NCBI GenBank assembly: GCA_019648995.1
Contig: BLXT01000290.1
Location: 1,083,887-1,112,670 of the forward strand
Direction: 5' to 3'
From: Plakobranchus ocellatus
Lineage: Eukaryota; Mollusca; Gastropoda; Plakobranchidae
Length of the DNA stretch: 28,784 nt
A model generated the notes under the pieces. The model worked only from the letters and a program-made list of their open reading frames with translations. It searched no databases and had not been told where the DNA came from. The position numbers were made by a program, and so were the translations under genes. This document shows, piece after piece, positions 1 through 10,693 of this stretch. Within the stretch, counting starts at the first letter, position 1, and each line of letters begins with the position of its first letter.

Positions 1-1034
1 GTAGTTGCAGTTTCTTTCAATGATTTTAAATATGCCCTAAAACGGTATTTTCTCCAAATATTCATTTTTATGACCAGCCTATCTTAAATCTTTGAATGCT
101 TGAAAAATACTAGTTTTGTTGTTATTTGACTGCAAATATTTGAGATAAATTATGCTTAAAATATTAGTATCAGCACTAAAAAGCAGAAACCTAAAAGACA
201 TTTATTTTTCTTTAATGTGCAGAAAAATGAACAAATTCTGGAAAAAAATATTTCTGTAGTTTTTTATGAAGGAGAAAAGAGTAATAAGGTTTAATTTAAC
301 TTTTTTTTTTTGAAAGATAAACCTCTTTAGCAGTTTTTAATTTCACATGTCATTTTTTGTCTTCAAATTTCATTTAGTTGGCAGAGATGAGGATAAGTCC
401 CTCTCTAAAACAACGTTTACTGATCTTACAAAAATATCTTTATTGTGTAAATGAAACCTAATAATTGTAAGGATTTAATGCAGAAGAAAAAGTCAATTAA
501 ACTCAGTAGAAAGTTTGGAAGAAAAGCTGAACAAAAGTCAGTTTGTTTTGAAGTGTGTGTGAATCATTACTATGTCTATGAAATTTTGGAAATATGTATG
601 AGTAAGAAAAGTGCATCTTTTTCTGCAACTTGAATGGTTAAAGGTGTTTTTTATGCTTGACTAAGCCTTTTTATACGGATTTTTGGTAAATGGTATTGAT
701 ATTTTAAATTAATATGTGGGTTCCAGAGGATGTAATTTTCTTTGTTATTTTTTTGTGATAACTCAACTTTCCAGATTGATTAACAATTTGTATCTTGATT
801 TGAATTAAGGAGCTTTCACTCCCTCAGGTAAATATGTTTGTGAAAAATTTATGAGCAAATTTTTCATAAATAATATCCAATAATTTTTTTTCATTGAACT
901 ATATAGTTTTCTCCATCTAGACCTCATCTAATAAACAACAAAAGCCAACGTGGTTGGGGTTGCCTGTGAGACCTAATAATATCTGATATGGGTTAGCCAA
1001 AGAAATTCATTCTATACCAGAGTTTTAAGTTATC
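1..1034. other. AT-rich non-coding stretch
   Basis: No coding region, RNA gene or recognisable repeat is supported here. A 60-codon open frame at 451-633 on the plus strand is lysine-rich, has no flanking splice signals that convince me, and is of a length expected by chance. Confidence 0.5.
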
Positions 1035-1530
1035 ACTTTGTCGAGTCTAGATGACTCTTGAGGCATCAAGGACGACCGAACTACCACCTTTTTCTATCCC
1101 TCTCTAATTTAAGCCTTAAGGACTTCACTCACTTTAAACCTGTTCATTCTATTATGTTATCTTCCCATCTTTTTCTGTCTGTCTTTCCATCTCCCTCCTA
1201 CCTTATTCAATCATTTTTGCAAATCCTATTTATCTCAGTTGCATTTTTCCTCAGTGGTGTGAAGATCTTTATAAGGCCCAATGTCGTGCCTGAATCTGTT
1301 CCTCACTTCCTTATCAGAAAGATGATGTTTCATCTCAAAGAAAATACCTAAAAAGTCTGTATCTTTCTCCCTCACTGTTGAAGGGTCCATGTCTTGCAAG
1401 TTAAAGATTGAAACAATCAGGGAAATGGAGATGTCTTATTTGGGAACTTAGTGAAATGTTCTCGTCTTTCCAAATAGTCTTGAGCTTCAACAATGCACGA
1501 AATGTGTGGGCTATTCTCATCAGTATTTCT
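1035..1530 (-). mobile_element. Decayed non-LTR retrotransposon (LINE), C-terminal end of reverse transcriptase ORF
   Basis: Reading the minus strand from about 1525 downwards gives pieces in the order expected for the C-terminal region of a common metazoan endonuclease/reverse-transcriptase ORF. At about 1510-1440 there is RIAHTFRALLKLKTIWKDEN, followed by ISLSS. A TWTL motif lies at about 1380-1400, EVRNRFRHDIGPYKDL at about 1318-1255, and the terminal RSSLMPQESSRLDK at about 1080-1041. Several in-frame stops and frameshifts separate them, so it is dead. In related elements these parts are the thumb/connection and a C-terminal DNA-binding-like region downstream of the catalytic YADD domain, which is missing here (5' truncation is usual for LINEs). 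The 97-codon plus-strand frame at 1058-1351 is only its antisense shadow. The family name is not assigned. Confidence 0.7.
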
Positions 1531-1910
1531 TGTTTACGTCCTTCATCTGTCACCACTCAAACTAAATATTCAAAGCCCTGAACAGTCTATTTTTTTTTTC
1601 TACCACCAATTCGGTTCCTAACCAATGGGCTTTGACCCCTTAAGGTATTTTTTTTTTGTTTTTTGGTCAGAATGTCTCCAGAAAAATTATATAAAATATA
1701 TTGATCTTATCATATTTATCATTTTTTAACATTTTGAAACTAAATAGAAAGATATATTGTTACGCCCCTGCTCTTGCAGTGGGCTGAAGGGATTAAATTA
1801 GAGTGGCATAAAGGCTTTGCAAGCACCACACATTTGCATGTAAACCACAGTCTTTTGTAATTGCCCACACCGATAAAGACTTCAGCTCCTTTTTTTATTG
1901 GTTTCTACAA

Positions 1911-2214
1911 GGGATCACAATCATTTCTTTGTTTCACATTGCATATAAATCAAAGAAATACATACATATCCTCTAAAAACTTATGGATACAAATATTAAG
2001 TGATATTACTGCTTATTCCAATGAAAACTTTAATCATAATGTATCTGAAGAGACACTTAGCACCTACATATCTGGGCAAGATTATCTGCAACTGTTTAGC
2101 AATATTGATGAGGCACAATTCAAATTGTTTTGTAAGCAAGGTGATCTAGATCAAAGTGAAAGATTTTTTAAGACTACAACACAGCTTGACTCCACTATGA
2201 AAGAAGGCCAATAA
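1911..2214 (+). CDS. Possible terminal coding exon of an unrecognised gene
   Basis: A pyrimidine-rich tract and an AG ending at 1910 resemble a 3' splice site. They are followed by about 100 open codons to TAA at 2212-2214. The later part (about residues 40-100) looks protein-like rather than low-complexity: it contains VSEETLSTYISGQDYLQLF and later DLDQSERFF, with mixed acidic and aromatic residues. The stop codon overlaps an AATAAA hexamer, and the next 1-2 kb is AU-rich and UTR-like. I do not recognise the protein, and I found no upstream exon in the window; earlier exons would lie left of position 1. It could equally be a chance open frame in AT-rich DNA. Confidence 0.3.
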
Positions 2215-5143
2215 AATTTGAACTCCTCATCCCATGAACATTAACTTTAAAATCTTGTTTGGTTCATATTGGCTGAGACAAGGTTTGTAAATAGAATTAA
2301 TTTACCTTAATTTATTGCTGCCTTGAGACATTAGAGAAAATAAAAGCACCTTCCCCACACCTTCTTATTACCCTTCCCATTGAGATTATTTTTCCTACAT
2401 TGGCTTGTCACTGTCGTGCTGCATTCAGTCTGAAGGCTGCTTATTCTTGTGACATCTGGTTTGTTCAAACTTTATCAGCAGGCATCAATAGAGTCATGAT
2501 TAAACTTAATTAATTTTGCAACCCTGTTCCTACCTGACCTAGCTGAAGAGGAAAAGTATATTTACTTATTTCTTTATGAGCTAGATCTAAATCAATCATG
2601 AGTGATTATATTTTGCTGCCGAAATGACATGGGTGTGGTTTTTACCAGGGGTAAGAATTAAATTTCTTTTCTCACAGAGCTGATAAGTTGGTCTCAGTTT
2701 TATGCTTAACCAGAAGTAACTACTTATAATCATTTCTCGTTGGGTCCTATTGCAATTGTTCGATTTTTGTTTTTCAATGCTTTAAACTCTGACATTAATA
2801 ACTTATTTATTTTTGACTGAGATTATGACACACAAGGGTAATCTTATTTTTTTTGTTTTTTAAACCAATGCATATGTGTATCTTTACATCTTAACATAAT
2901 GACTAACTCCCAACGTGAATTCAAGTAATACATGTATGTCTAAATGTCATCAGTGTTTTGATCATTACTGGCGATATATTAAAAATGTGCGTGTGTTGTT
3001 GGTGGTTTTCTAAGGCCCATTTGACCTCTATGAATGTCAATTACCCATAACATTATTTCAATCGAAAAGGAAATTCCATTATGTATATTACATGGCATAC
3101 ATTGTGTTTTGTACCATATAAATTATCTTTTGAATGGAATAAATACTATTTTGAATACAATATAACTTATTTCCATGTGTAAGATTTATTTTTGAAGCAT
3201 AAAATAAGCTATAACTCTGTTAAAATTAAAGTATAAATCTGTTCAGCATAAAGATGCCAGGGGTATTGCTTGGCCTTGCTTTTGTGGGGAAAAGGTCAAA
3301 ATAGCCTTAAGCAAGTTGATATAATCCAGTTCAGATCAAAATGTTTCTATCACTGTAGCATTGCAGGGCATTTGTGAATAAGGTGCAGATATTCCCTGAA
3401 ACAATTGCATTTGCAAAGGAAATAAAAGTCAATACTGCAGCCAGTTTTCTAAAATTAAGTTATCTTATGTTTTTTGTTTTTGACTCCTCTATTTATGTAT
3501 TCAAATTCTATTCCAATAACAAGTAAAGCCTGAATTGATTATTCTTATTTTGTTTCTGTTTAAAACGATGCTTGGATAAATTATATGAAATTTATCTGTT
3601 GAAGCTTATCATATCTGAAATTGGAGATTCTTTTCTTCAAGAGCCTATTTGTTAATATAGAAAAGCAGGAAAATTGTACATATTCATTTGCATTGCAAAG
3701 TGGGACAAGATTTCATTTTGAAGACTAGGATCCTAGCCATAAAGGTGAAAGGATGGTCTCTTCTGATATGTATCTCTGTAATCTATTTTGAATTAATTGA
3801 GCTGGATATGGTATGTTGAAATGCAGCCTCACAATTTCTTTTACAGTCTTTTAGTGTTTATCATGGTGACTCTAGCAAGAGAGGTTTATGTTGATTAGAG
3901 TCTGTAGTTGGACTGGGGATGTACATAAGTCATAAGCACAGAAAATAAATTAAAGCTTAGACAATTCCTGAATGTTTTTTTTTGTGAAAATGCAGGGATA
4001 TGGATCATTCAGGATAAATTATCTGTAATCCAGGTTTTACATTGCATTGAGAAAAATACCTGATGATCTGATTACAAAAATCATGGATGAAATCAGGTGA
4101 TTTGCGTCTATAATAAGAATGGTTTGCTTGACCTTCAGTGAAATACAATCGTAATGTTAGTGAATATCTCACTGTTAGCATATTCTTTGTGCATATTTTG
4201 AAACTCATCATCAAATTTTGACTCATGAAAACTTAAGTAAAATTGTTCAAAAAATTCAAATTTCATGATGAGAATACGATTTCTGCAGCAATGAAATTTT
4301 CTTGAATGAAAGGGTTTTATTTTTGCTTAGGGTTGGATTTTGTATCTTTAACAAAACATTTCTTCTTTTATTATCTCAGTTTAAAGTTTTTGTGCTTTTG
4401 CTTTCCATTTCAATGAGAAAAATATGTTATTGTCATGCAAGTTTTCGTTGCTGTTTAAAAATTAAGTAAATTAATTTTTGTTTTTGTTTTTTTGTTGATG
4501 TTCTCTACAGTAATTGTTAATTTGTAATTGCTGTTGCCATCTAGATATGAATATACATGCCTGTTTTCAAACAGGTTAATAATGAAACTTACACAAAAAC
4601 AAGAAAAATTGTTATGCATTAATTTATTCATTTTTTGTCATGAAATTAACAATTAAAATTACACAAAAGCTGTTTTTATAACTTACAACTTACTGTTTCA
4701 TGTCTTTAATTATAATTGATCATTTGTAGTATTCTTGTCATGATATTTATACTATAGAACGTGAGAAATGCTACTATCAGTATCTTGTTACAAGCAGAAG
4801 CTCTTAAATATGGGAAATGCTGCATGCATAAGCATTTTTGGTTTTAATGAGAGAATCTAGAAGAAATGTTGTACTCAAAAAGAAAAGAACTGCTTTGTAA
4901 ACTAAACCTAGTTTAACATTTGCAACAAAGGAAACAGAACACTTTTAATGAATGTTGGAAAAGCATTTTGAGTAACGTCATGAACAGACCAAATCTCTGA
5001 TGAGATTGCACAAACCTTAAAACTACACGGTTTGTCCAGCTCAATCGTGACAGTTTTGGGCACACTTTATGACACTGTGTAAAAAAGTATTCTATTATAT
5101 ATTTCATCTCAGACGTTAAAGTAAAGAAAAACGTAACAATTGC
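2215..5143. other. Long AU-rich non-coding stretch
   Basis: No gene is supported over nearly 3 kb. If 1911-2214 is a real terminal exon, this would begin as its 3' UTR. It holds a TTATTTATT AU-rich nonamer near 2802-2812, Pumilio-type octamers TGTAAATA (near 2286) and TGTACATA (near 3675), and two octamer-like ATTTGCAT/ATGCAAAT sites near 3404-3418 and 3686-3700. The 73-codon minus-strand frame at 4005-4226 shows no family features and I do not call it. Confidence 0.4.
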
Positions 5144-5201
5144 AAAAAAAAAAAAAAAANNNNNNNNNNNNNNNNNNNNAAAAAAAAAAAAAAAAAAAAA
5201 A
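5144..5201. other. Assembly gap inside a poly(A) run
   Basis: Sixteen A residues (5144-5159), twenty N (5160-5179) and twenty-two A (5180-5201). The uniform 20-N block is a placeholder, so the true length of the A tract is unknown. The Phe-rich minus-strand frame across it is an artefact. Confidence 0.95.
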
Positions 5202-6563
5202 GGAAATTGAAGAAGCTGAACAGCTTGAGAGCATAAAATAAATACCCCAAAAAAGCATACAAAATTCATAATGCAAGTAAGAGAAACCATGAACACGTTA
5301 TAACCTTCTTTCACTTATAAATCTTAGTATTGTGAATTTTAAAATTGATTATGAGCTTATCTCTTCACTAATTTAGTGAAGTTGGAAGTAGATAAAAAAA
5401 AAATTTAATTTATGACCCAAACTTTGAGGTTTTAAGAAAATAAATTCCACAAAGGTTTCACTGGAAACACAACCTTATCCTATGCATTATTCTGTAAAAT
5501 AACATAAATTTGTGCTCTCGATAATCAGAGTGCTTAGGTACACCTGTAAGCTTTTCTCTTCATGGAGATGCTGTTACAGAATCCGTATTTTGTCATCTTC
5601 ACTGTTGTTAGTGTGTCAGAACACATTTTTCCTCACTCCAACGTCCTCTACATTCAGTTTTTCTTATAATAATGTTTAATCATCTAACTACTATATGTAC
5701 ACAAAGAGAGTAATCACCATTGCCTTTTCATAGTAACACCACTCATCATTGGTTGCTACTTAATCAGATCTCTTGATCTAGAGAGTGAAAGAGATTGTTG
5801 ATTTATGGTTGCACATAACGCTGAATGTGGAGGAGTGCTAGTACAAGCAGTGGAGTGAAAGGACGCAAACATAAAAACAAAAACCCACAAAGAATGATAC
5901 CTTATTTTCTTCATGACACATAATTTTCCTCAATGTTTAAAGCACAGGGGATTGTTTACCGTTCTACAAAGGAGTATCAAACATCAAAGTAGCATTTGAA
6001 ATTTCAAACGACTTTTCATGAATGACCTAAACGTGAATACAGCATCAGTTGTCTTTGAGACAAATTTGTCTTGACTCTTGAGATCGACGTGGTCCACATG
6101 CATTTTGAATTTTTTAAACAACTGAAAAAGCCTGAAACTTCTGTCTAGAAAAAAGCTTTGCAATCGTGGAAACTAAGTAATGCTATGTTGATTCTGGGCT
6201 GTGATGTGGGATTTTAAAAAAAGTATTTGAAAGAAGGGGAAAAATTCTTAACGTTATTTTTTACTCCAAAATCTTATGGGTGATATCTGGCGCATGAGCT
6301 CTGATCTTATGACATATTATCTTCATAATGAAGTAGTGATCTTTGTAATATACAATTATAAGGGGTGCGTTTGTTACTTCAGAGGAAAACTCGCGAATTT
6401 CTTAATTTATACTGGCAGCAGTGAAGATGTATGGATGAAACAAAAGGACTGCAACACCACGCATGATGAGCAGATTGTATCATCATAAAGGAGCGGTCAT
6501 CAGATTTGAAGATCTTGGTTTGAAAAATACAAATGATTCAGGGAAAAAAATGTCCTATGAAAC
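5202..6563. other. Non-coding stretch, nothing recognised
   Basis: No open frame with protein-like composition, no RNA gene and no repeat family that I can name. Short frames near 6276-6488 have no supporting signals. Confidence 0.45.
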
Positions 6564-6675
6564 TGCTACTACTAGTACTACTACTACTACTACTACTACT
6601 GTTACCACCACTACCCCTATCACTACTACTACTACTACTACTATTTACTACTGCAGCTAATGCTACTACTACAAT
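6564..6675 (+). repeat. (ACT)n trinucleotide microsatellite
   Basis: Two uninterrupted runs of ACT, eight units at 6577-6600 and seven units at 6622-6642, with degenerate flanking units. The overlapping Thr-rich (plus) and Ser-rich (minus) frames are translations of this repeat and not genes. Confidence 0.95.
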
Positions 6676-7039
6676 TGCTATTACTCCACTGCTGATGTGG
6701 CGATGACTACCAGTACAAGTAATGTCACCACCGAAGCTTCTGCTTTTGCTACTAATTTTTGCCCACAGGTGAGGATATTGTGTAATTGTCATCCTTGTCG
6801 TTGGCTTTCAGGTGTGTTCATCCATATATATGTGAAATTGCCTACTGGAAATCCTAGAGGTTTGAACAAAGTTATTGCAAAATCAATCAGTTTCTTTACA
6901 TTTTTTTCAAAATAAGAACCAGTACAAGAATATAATGGGGCAGACAGCAGCAATAATGATGAACAACCAAGTTTACTTTTTTTTAGAAAATCTGTTGAGT
7001 AAGACGAGGCTCTTTGCTATCATTTGATCTGTCCTCTTT

Positions 7040-7217
7040 GTTGAGCAAAATCATCATGACAAATTTACGGCATAACGGCATTATGAGGTAGTTCGCCTTT
7101 GCTTTCCTCGCCGCCTTTACTTTCGCATAAAGGAGCAATGAAAAATTTATTTGGCCCGGACTGGGATTTAAACCTCGGACCTCTGGCCTGGTGGCCAACT
7201 GCCCTACCATAGTCGGT
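7040..7217 (-). mobile_element. tRNA-derived SINE
   Basis: On the minus strand there is an RNA polymerase III A-box-like element, TGGTAGGGCAGTTGG (plus coordinates 7195-7209). A B-box GGTTTAAATCC (7164-7174) follows about 21 bases downstream, the spacing of a tRNA gene. It is not a tRNA: the acceptor and anticodon stems do not form, and it continues into an unrelated body with a GCCGCCTTT segment and an ATGATGATTTTG-like tail near 7040-7060. Family and exact ends are not determined. The open frame running through it is incidental. Confidence 0.7.
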
Positions 7218-7326
7218 AGAATGGTTATTAATATTCTGTACACAGACGATGCTGCCTCTATTGCAGAAAAATAAAGCTTACAAAAGCTAGTAGATCCAAA
7301 CAAACAAGGAAAGCAAAAAGAAGGAG

Positions 7327-7765
7327 CTTAGACTTGGCAAAAAGACCGAGGTTACTGTCGTCTTACCAAGTACACAGAGATTATGGTCATTTTAGCAAGA
7401 AAAACAGAGGTTATGGTCATTTTAGCAAAAGGACAAGTTATGTTCATCTTAGCAAGAAACCAAAGGTTGTGGTCATCTTAGGAAGAAGACAGAGATTTTG
7501 GTCATCTTAGTGAAAATCAAGATATGGTCATCTTAACAAGAAAACAAGTTATAGTCATCTTAGCAAGAAATCAGAGGTTGAGGTTGTGATCATCTTAGCA
7601 AGAAGACAGAGGTTGTGGTCTTCTTAGTGAAAGGACAAGTTATGGTCATCTTTGCAAGAAAACAAGTTATGGTCATCTTAGCAAGAAAACAGAAGATATG
7701 GTCATCTTGGCAAAAAGACAGAAGTTATGGTCATCTTAGCAAGGAGACAGAGTTTATGGTCATCA
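7327..7765 (+). repeat. Minisatellite, about 15 imperfect 27-30 bp units
   Basis: Tandem array with the approximate unit ATGGTCATCTTAGCAAGAAA followed by ACAGAGGTT or ACAAGTT. The GTCATCTTAG core recurs from about 7385 to 7765, with two more degenerate copies at 7327-7384. Unit length alternates between about 27 bases (ACAAGTT ending) and 29-30 bases (ACAGAGGTT ending), so there are at least two subtypes. It sits directly next to the 3' end of the minus-strand LINE at 7819. Confidence 0.93.
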
Positions 7766-7818
7766 GACTTAAAATTAGACAGAAATAACTTGTTGAGAAT
7801 CTCAACTCAAATATCTGC

Positions 7819-8853
7819 ATGCATTATCTTCTGGTACCTGGTCTTGAACAGACATTGACGATCATGTTCCTCCTCTTAAACCTATTCTCAGATAGCTTAC
7901 TCAAGTTTCTGTTGCTACCCTTGCCTATTGCCCATGACTTAAGACTTTCATTAAAAGCATTAAAAGTTATTCTCTGTCTATGTTTGCGTTTGCTTTCAGT
8001 CTTTCGGTAATTGCTAAGTGTTTTAAACCCTTGTGTCGGCAAATATGGCATAAAAAACTGTAGTTGCCTCTGTCTTATGGTTTTACTTCGTGATTGCTCA
8101 AGATTAGCCTCTTTTAGTACCGATTCATTGGATTTTTTTCTGTCCATGATATCCTCATCAATCTTCTGATAAACCACTGCTTCTAGTTTTTTCTGTTTCT
8201 TGTTTATAGTCCAACACTCACTACCATGCGAAAGTACCGACCACAATATTTTCATTACCCTTATTTTGGTTTTCATACTATGTTTCTTTTGCCAGCATAG
8301 GTTTCATTTTTGGGAATGTATCTTTGGCCATAACTATTCTTTTACTTATTTCACCTGTGCATCTACCATCTGATGTTATCAGGTAAACTAGATATTTGAA
8401 TTTTGTAACTTGTTTGATTCGCTCGCCTTCGCTAACGAGATTGCATTTGGGGTTAGAGGGTTTCTTTGAGATGACCATACATTCTATTTTATTTACATTC
8501 AAAGTCAGGCCCATTCTTTCAACTCTAAAACTACAGTATCTAGATGTTTTTGCAGTTGGTCGCCAGATTCTGATATTATAACTGAATCATCTGCATACCT
8601 GAGATTATTAAGATTCTCTCCATTTATTTTTAAGCCAGAAATATCGTCAAGATTCCTTATGATTATTTCACTATATAGTATAAAAAAAAATCAGGAGACA
8701 TTACTCATCTCTGCCTCACACCTCTTTGGATGGATTCGAAATTACTTTGCTCTCCTTCGATTCTTACAGATGCAGTTTGATCCCAGCATAAATCTCTAAT
8801 CCTCTCATATCTTTCCTATCTATGTTTAATCTTCTTAAAAATAGGTACAACAG
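7819..8853 (-). mobile_element. LINE reverse transcriptase, palm to C-terminus (3' part, degenerate)
   Basis: Read from 8850 downwards on the minus strand. It starts with RRLNIDRKDMRG (about 8838-8800), then WDQTASVRIEGE, and QRGVRQ followed by a stop and MSPD (the RGVRQG..LSP palm motif, about 8720-8680). LRYADDSVIISES follows, with the catalytic YADD at 8586-8597. After a frameshift near 8515 come GLTLNVNKIECMVISKK, FKYLVYLITSDGRC, then GSECWTIN and KTIRQRQLQFF, ending at VNCSR-like residues and PGT near 7835-7825. These are the RT palm, thumb and C-terminal blocks of a non-LTR element. Stops and frameshifts show that it is inactive. Its missing upstream part matches the fragment at 14758-15118. 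Confidence 0.88.
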
Positions 8854-9068
8854 CCGCCCGCCTCCGGCTGGAAAAATGGCCATGGTTGAGACAGGTCGCT
8901 AAAATTGCGATCTTTCACAACGCCATTTCTACATTTTTAATGCATTGATTGAAATAATGAAATAAAAACAGTATTAATTAAAGATCTATAACTTTTTGTT
9001 CCATTTCATTGTTTATGTGTGTATAATGTTCTCTTGTATAGTAAATATGGTCTTAGTTTATGGTACTA

Positions 9069-9130
9069 GAAACGATCACAAGCAGTGATAAGCCTATCGG
9101 GAAACGATCACAAGCAGTGATAAGCCTATC
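9069..9130 (+). repeat. Tandem duplication, 30-base unit, two copies
   Basis: The unit GAAACGATCACAAGCAGTGA plus ten more bases occurs identically at 9069-9098 and 9101-9130, separated by GG (period 32). Perfect identity suggests a recent duplication or an assembly duplication. Confidence 0.95.
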
Positions 9131-9404
9131 TCAGCTTTAGATAGACTTATTTCTAAAATGGGATACCTCGGCCGTGAATTGACATCATTGTAAAGGGCTT
9201 TCACTCTGCTTTCTCACAATACAACGCACTTTTCATGAACATTAGATAATGGTGACGTTTTTTTCAAGCGAAGGGTGCTTATTTCATCCAAAAATCCCGG
9301 GTTAAATGACTTTTTTTCTTGTCATGCGATACATGGTTGGGTTGCCTAAGATTTCTGCTAGTGCTACTTAAAATCAATAATTGAATTGAAGTGCATTGTA
9401 GTGC

Positions 9405-9485
9405 TGGGCATAATTCGACTACAGGATTCGAACCCTATGAATCTTCCGCCGGAAGTAGTCATTCAATTACTTAGCGTAGAACATG
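9405..9485 (-). mobile_element. Possible tRNA-derived SINE head
   Basis: The minus strand has a canonical B-box GGTTCGAATCC (9424-9434). About 30 bases upstream is an A-box-like TACGCTAAGTAATTG (9464-9478). A clean tRNA cloverleaf cannot be drawn: the T stem has mismatches and no acceptor stem closes. A decayed tRNA gene or SINE promoter is therefore more likely than a working tRNA. Confidence 0.35.
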
Positions 9486-10009
9486 ATTACAAATCCCAGA
9501 CCTAAGGTTGGAAACAGGATTTTACTGTTAGAAAGAGAGGGTTTGCTGTGTAAAATTAGAAAGCTATCGCACTTTCACTAATACTAGAGCCATGATAACA
9601 CAAGTTGTGAACCATTGATCTAAACAGAGGCGCCTGGCTTCATTTATGTGTGTGTGTGTGATTGCTTCTGTTCGGTTGCAGTGTGATTTGGCCTTGATTA
9701 AATCTAGATCACTACTGCTACTGCATTTGCAAGATTAGTATGAAAGATAAATTTCGAGTCAACCTACCACAAAGCGCTCGGTTCGAACGGGGTTCGAAAA
9801 GCCTGAGGCCATCAGAATTTAAAAGGGTTGATTTCATTATAGTAACTCACTCTCTGTAGAAATAAAGATTTGAAAGAGACCTTTGTTGAATAAAGTTTGA
9901 ATTTTAATACATTTTTTGAAGGGAAAAAATTGAGCCATTGACTTCTAGCACGATCTTTTTGTGTATTTGATTACTGTTTGGTAATTACGCAATTTATTTC
10001 AGACCTTGA

Positions 10010-10338
10010 TTAGATCTACATCTATTGCAATAAATTTTGCACACAGCACTACACTTGACGATGAGCCAGAAAACCTGAGATCATCGGAATGTAAGACAAG
10101 TAGATCTCATTGTTGTGACTTGCACCTTCCACGAAAGAATATTATAAAACGGTCAATAATGTTGGAAGGAAAACGCAGTAGGGGAAAACAACGAGAAAAG
10201 CTCATTGAAGGCCTGACAGACTGGCTGAAGGCAGGGAAATCGTTGGAAGCAATAGAAGCAACAAAGGACAGGAAAAAGTGGAGGACCATGATCGCCAACG
10301 CTGTAATTGTAAAGCAAGGCACCTGATGATGATGATGA
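10010..10338 (+). mobile_element. LINE 3' end: C-terminus of RT ORF with (TGA)n tail
   Basis: The plus-strand frame ends in MLEGKRSRGKQREKLIEGL (about 10158-10214) and then DRKKWRTMIANA ... VKQGT, with stop TGA at 10324-10326. This is the C-terminal signature (basic GKRSRGRQR block, DRxxWR, final GT) of a widespread metazoan non-LTR retrotransposon ORF. The stop is the first of five TGA units (10324-10338), the short microsatellite tail typical of some LINE clades, so the 3' end is intact. Homology upstream of about 10120 is weak. It is opposite in strand to the LINE at 7819-8853 and is a separate insertion. Confidence 0.82.
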
Positions 10339-10693
10339 TCGCTCCTCTCATCCTCATTCTCGCCAAGCTTGTTTATGCCTGGTAGTAGTAATTGTCTTTG
10401 CGCTTCTAAAAAATAGTCATCTGCAAATAATTCCTAGTAATTATTTGGAGGCCTACACCAACATTTGTTTTCCAGTTTCACCCAGTAGCCTCGCCTCTTT
10501 TAAATAAAGCCAACAGGCGATAAGAAGTCTAGATCTTGTCTTACTGCTAGAAAAATGCAGTGCAGCCAGATCTAGGCCTGCGCCCACGCAGCATGGTCGG
10601 TGGGGGGAGAGGGGGAGGTGATATATCGGCCGACAATTACTGAATTAGTCATTTAGTGCATTGACCTCCGTCAACACATAATAGGCGCCACAA
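10339..10693. other. Non-coding stretch upstream of the CRE-like block
   Basis: No gene is seen. The part near 10560-10640 is markedly more GC-rich, with a G-rich run (near 10601-10620), and may belong to the promoter region of the gene starting at 11077. Confidence 0.4.

Larger units (their letters stand above)
8854..10009. other. Repeat-derived intergenic stretch
   Basis: No gene is supported. The left end is GC-rich next to the LINE breakpoint. It contains a 30-base perfect tandem duplication (9069-9130), a tRNA-like A/B-box pair (about 9424-9478, minus), a short (TG)n run near 9646-9660 and scattered TCTAGATC motifs. Confidence 0.5.

Noticed and set aside
1058-1351. 97-codon plus-strand frame
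   Set aside because: Antisense to the LINE C-terminal fragment, whose motifs read on the minus strand.
4913-5314. 133-codon minus-strand frame with poly-Phe and unknown residues
   Set aside because: It crosses the poly(A)/N gap; the frame through the gap is arbitrary and the rest shows no family features.
6463-6792. Thr-rich and Ser-rich frames on the two strands
   Set aside because: Translations of the (ACT)n microsatellite.
7084-7095. TGAGGTAGTT on the plus strand, like the 5' end of let-7
   Set aside because: It lies within the SINE body, diverges from let-7 after ten bases, and I see no hairpin partner.
7327-7765. CRISPR-like array
   Set aside because: Units are contiguous imperfect repeats without unique spacers, in eukaryotic DNA; it is a minisatellite.
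9405-9485. Working tRNA gene on the minus strand
   Set aside because: The B-box is good, but the acceptor stem does not close and the T stem is mismatched; treated as a SINE or tRNA relic.
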